Assembly (NCBI GenBank): GCA_013289445.1
Contig: JABCZZ010000001.1
Coordinates: 68,762 to 132,761, forward strand
Source of the DNA: Alphaproteobacteria bacterium
Lineage (GTDB): Bacteria; Pseudomonadota; Alphaproteobacteria; Rickettsiales; JABCZZ01
Direction of reading: 5' to 3'
Length of the DNA: 64,000 nt
Below, one piece after another: positions 62,751 to 64,000 of the stretch (positions within the stretch are counted from its first letter, which is position 1; each line of letters begins with the position of its first letter). The translations under genes and the position numbers were made by a program. The notes below the pieces were generated by a model, which did not search any database, was not told the origin of the DNA, and saw nothing but the letters and a program-made list of their open reading frames with translations.

Positions 62751-63080
62751 ATGGCTGAGGTCAAAATTCCCGATACTTTCAATGGCGAACCCACGAAGTA
62801 CACATTCTTCGACGGCTTTACCCAAGCCAGCCTGCCCATGAAGATACTCTACGTTCTAGGGGTGCCTTGGCTTTCCGCCATCATGGAAGCTTATCGCTAC
62901 AACAAAGCCAGCAAAAACGCCGATGCCGCGCGTCAGGCTGTTGAAAGACAAGCAAACTCTGCATCCTCCGCACCGGCGCCACTTGATCCGGAAATAAACG
63001 TACCCGCACAGGAAGCCGGCACCCGATTCCGCGACGAGGCAATTCAGCGCAAGGCACAACAGACGGTCAGAACCGTTTAA
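62751..63080 (+). CDS. Small hypothetical protein between ssb and uvrA
   Basis: This 109-residue protein is not recognised. It has a central hydrophobic stretch (about residues 27-46, ASLPMKILYVLGVPWLSAIM), possibly a membrane or amphipathic segment. A hydrophilic, Ala/Gln-rich C-terminus follows (QRKAQQTVRTV). It has no strong ribosome site (AGGTAG). It lies on the plus strand, 100 nt before uvrA. Confidence 0.55.
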   Translation: MAEVKIPDTFNGEPTKYTFFDGFTQASLPMKILYVLGVPWLSAIMEAYRYNKASKNADAARQAVERQANSASSAPAPLDPEINVPAQEAGTRFRDEAIQRKAQQTVRTV

Positions 63081-63180
63081 GCGCTGCCGGACGTTTTCTG
63101 CACCTGACCCCGTAGCAAGAGTTCTCGACTCTTTATAAATGCGCGTATATACTTCGCACCCCCTTTAAAACGGAAAAGTA

Positions 63181-64000
63181 ATGATCATAGACGATTACAT
63201 CCGCGTACGCGGTGCCAAGGAACATAATCTCAAGTCAGTGGATGTCGATATTCCGCGTAATCAGCTGGTGGTCATTACCGGTCTTTCCGGCTCGGGCAAG
63301 TCCTCACTCGCCTTTGACACGATTTACGCCGAAGGCCAGCGCCGCTATGTGGAAAGCCTTTCCTCCTACGCCCGCCAGTTCCTCAATATCCAGGACAAGC
63401 CGGATGTAGAGTCCATCACCGGGCTTTCTCCTGCCATCGCCATCGATCAGAAAACCACCTCGCGCAACCCGCGCTCCACCGTAGGCACCGTCACCGAAAT
63501 TTACGACTATATGCGTCTGCTTTATGCGCGCATCGGCATCCCGTACTCACCTGCCACTGGCCTTCCGATTGAAAGCCAGACCGTCTCGCAGATGGCTGAT
63601 CTCATTCTTGAACTGCCCAAGGGCACCAAGGTCTATCTGCTTGCCCCCATCATCCGCGGCCATAAGGGCGAACACCGCAAGGAACTGCATGCCATGCAGC
63701 GCCAGGGCTTTACGCGCGTGAAGATTGACGGCTCCATCTATGAAATGACCGAGCTGCCCGAGCTTGACAAGAATAAGAAACATACGATTGAAGTGGTCGT
63801 TGACCGTCTCGCGCTTTCCGATGAACTGGGCAACCGCCTGCCTGACAGTATCGAGACCGCGCTGCGCCTTTCCGACGGTTTGCTGCTCGTTGAAATCGTC
63901 GGCCTGCCGGAAGAAAAGGGCAAAAAACCCGATAAGGTTGCCCGCAAAGTTGGCGACATCCTTACCTTCTCGTCTAAGTTCGCCTGCCCGGTTTCCGGCT
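63181..64000 (+). CDS. uvrA: Excinuclease ABC subunit A (partial)
   Basis: UvrA is the damage-sensing ATPase of nucleotide excision repair. The frame is open to the window edge (273 codons of about 940-950), so only the N-terminal part is seen. Visible are [19 protein letters not shown], Walker A of the first ATPase domain as [15 protein letters not shown], and the [13 protein letters not shown] motif. Also present are [20 protein letters not shown] and [12 protein letters not shown]. After that come [16 protein letters not shown], without the Cys pair of the first zinc finger in some UvrAs; this variant is, to my knowledge, common in alphaproteobacteria. The start at 63181 has GGAAAAG upstream. 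Confidence 0.97.
   Translation, partial: MIIDDYIRVRGAKEHNLKSVDVDIPRNQLVVITGLSGSGKSSLAFDTIYAEGQRRYVESLSSYARQFLNIQDKPDVESITGLSPAIAIDQKTTSRNPRSTVGTVTEIYDYMRLLYARIGIPYSPATGLPIESQTVSQMADLILELPKGTKVYLLAPIIRGHKGEHRKELHAMQRQGFTRVKIDGSIYEMTELPELDKNKKHTIEVVVDRLALSDELGNRLPDSIETALRLSDGLLLVEIVGLPEEKGKKPDKVARKVGDILTFSSKFACPVSG

Noticed and set aside
63087..63180. A possible LexA (SOS) box upstream of uvrA
   Set aside because: GTTC at 63121-63124 is not followed at 7 nt by a second GTTC (TTTA instead); the ssb side has GAAC-N7-TAAA. Neither matches the alphaproteobacterial GTTC-N7-GTTC pattern.
1..64000. CRISPR arrays, rRNA genes, insertion sequences
   Set aside because: I saw no regularly spaced repeats with spacers, no rRNA-like stretch and no transposase frame. 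The only tandem repeats are in the 3617 region and within the 3991 gene.

Overview
The window is dense bacterial chromosome of moderate GC, with short intergenic gaps and many 1-11 nt gene overlaps. It looks alphaproteobacterial. The evidence is a nuoA-B-C-D order, a flgF-flgG-flgA-flgH flagellar order, a phaR/phaA/phaB/phaC polyhydroxybutyrate set, ssb divergent from uvrA, and a virB3-virB4-virB6-virB6-virB6 cluster of the kind known as rvh in Rickettsiales. Flagellar genes, PHB storage, glutamate synthase and dapA/dapF argue for a free-living or only loosely host-associated cell rather than a reduced intracellular parasite. A deep-branching Rickettsiales relative or another T4SS-bearing alphaproteobacterium fits; the sequence alone cannot decide between them.

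Layout. 1-3585 (minus): complex I genes nuoA-nuoB-nuoC-(GNAT)-(membrane protein)-nuoD, with nuoD cut by the left edge. 3586-3990: a gene-free stretch with repeats. 3991-6898 (plus): a low-complexity secreted protein and a pseudopilin. 6916-7002: tRNA-Leu(CAG). 7111-16213 (plus): NDUFA9-like protein, gltD-gltB, an SspA/GST-like protein, queG and a glutaredoxin. 16303-21230 (minus): a six-gene, tightly overlapped cluster for a GDP-heptose-type sugar and its export (fcl-like, hddA, ABC ATPase, ABC permease, gmhA, hddC). 21293-25531: MFS transporter, several orphan genes, tRNA-Ala(GGC) and a possible gene remnant. 25649-28838: flagellar flgF-flgG-flgA-flgH with a sigma-54-like promoter and a clear terminator. 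28852-35902 (minus): dacA with a SPOR domain, three tandem pseudopilins, a methyltransferase, smpB, dapA and a flagellin-like gene. 36036-38318: lepA and a YdcH-like gene with a terminator. 38331-41431 (minus): lolA and ftsK. 41642-47427: a zincin-like protein, an FkbM methyltransferase and the PHB locus. 47461-49837: a small membrane protein and htpG with a sigma-32-like promoter. 49838-58909: a secreted ankyrin protein and the T4SS operon. 58999-62644 (minus): ftsY, mtaB, dapF and ssb. 62751-64000 (plus): an orphan gene and the start of uvrA.

Functional themes are energy and nitrogen metabolism (complex I, GOGAT, PHB), envelope building (heptose glycan export, DacA, LolA), surface machinery (pseudopilins, flagellum, flagellin-like protein, rvh-type T4SS) and housekeeping. 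The least explained parts are the pseudopilin paralogues, the Gly/Thr-rich secreted protein, two genes lodged inside the nuo operon, the two-subunit PHB synthase with overlapping frames, and the long tails and Cys-rich loop of the VirB6 proteins. All calls rest on reading the translated sequence; no database search was run.
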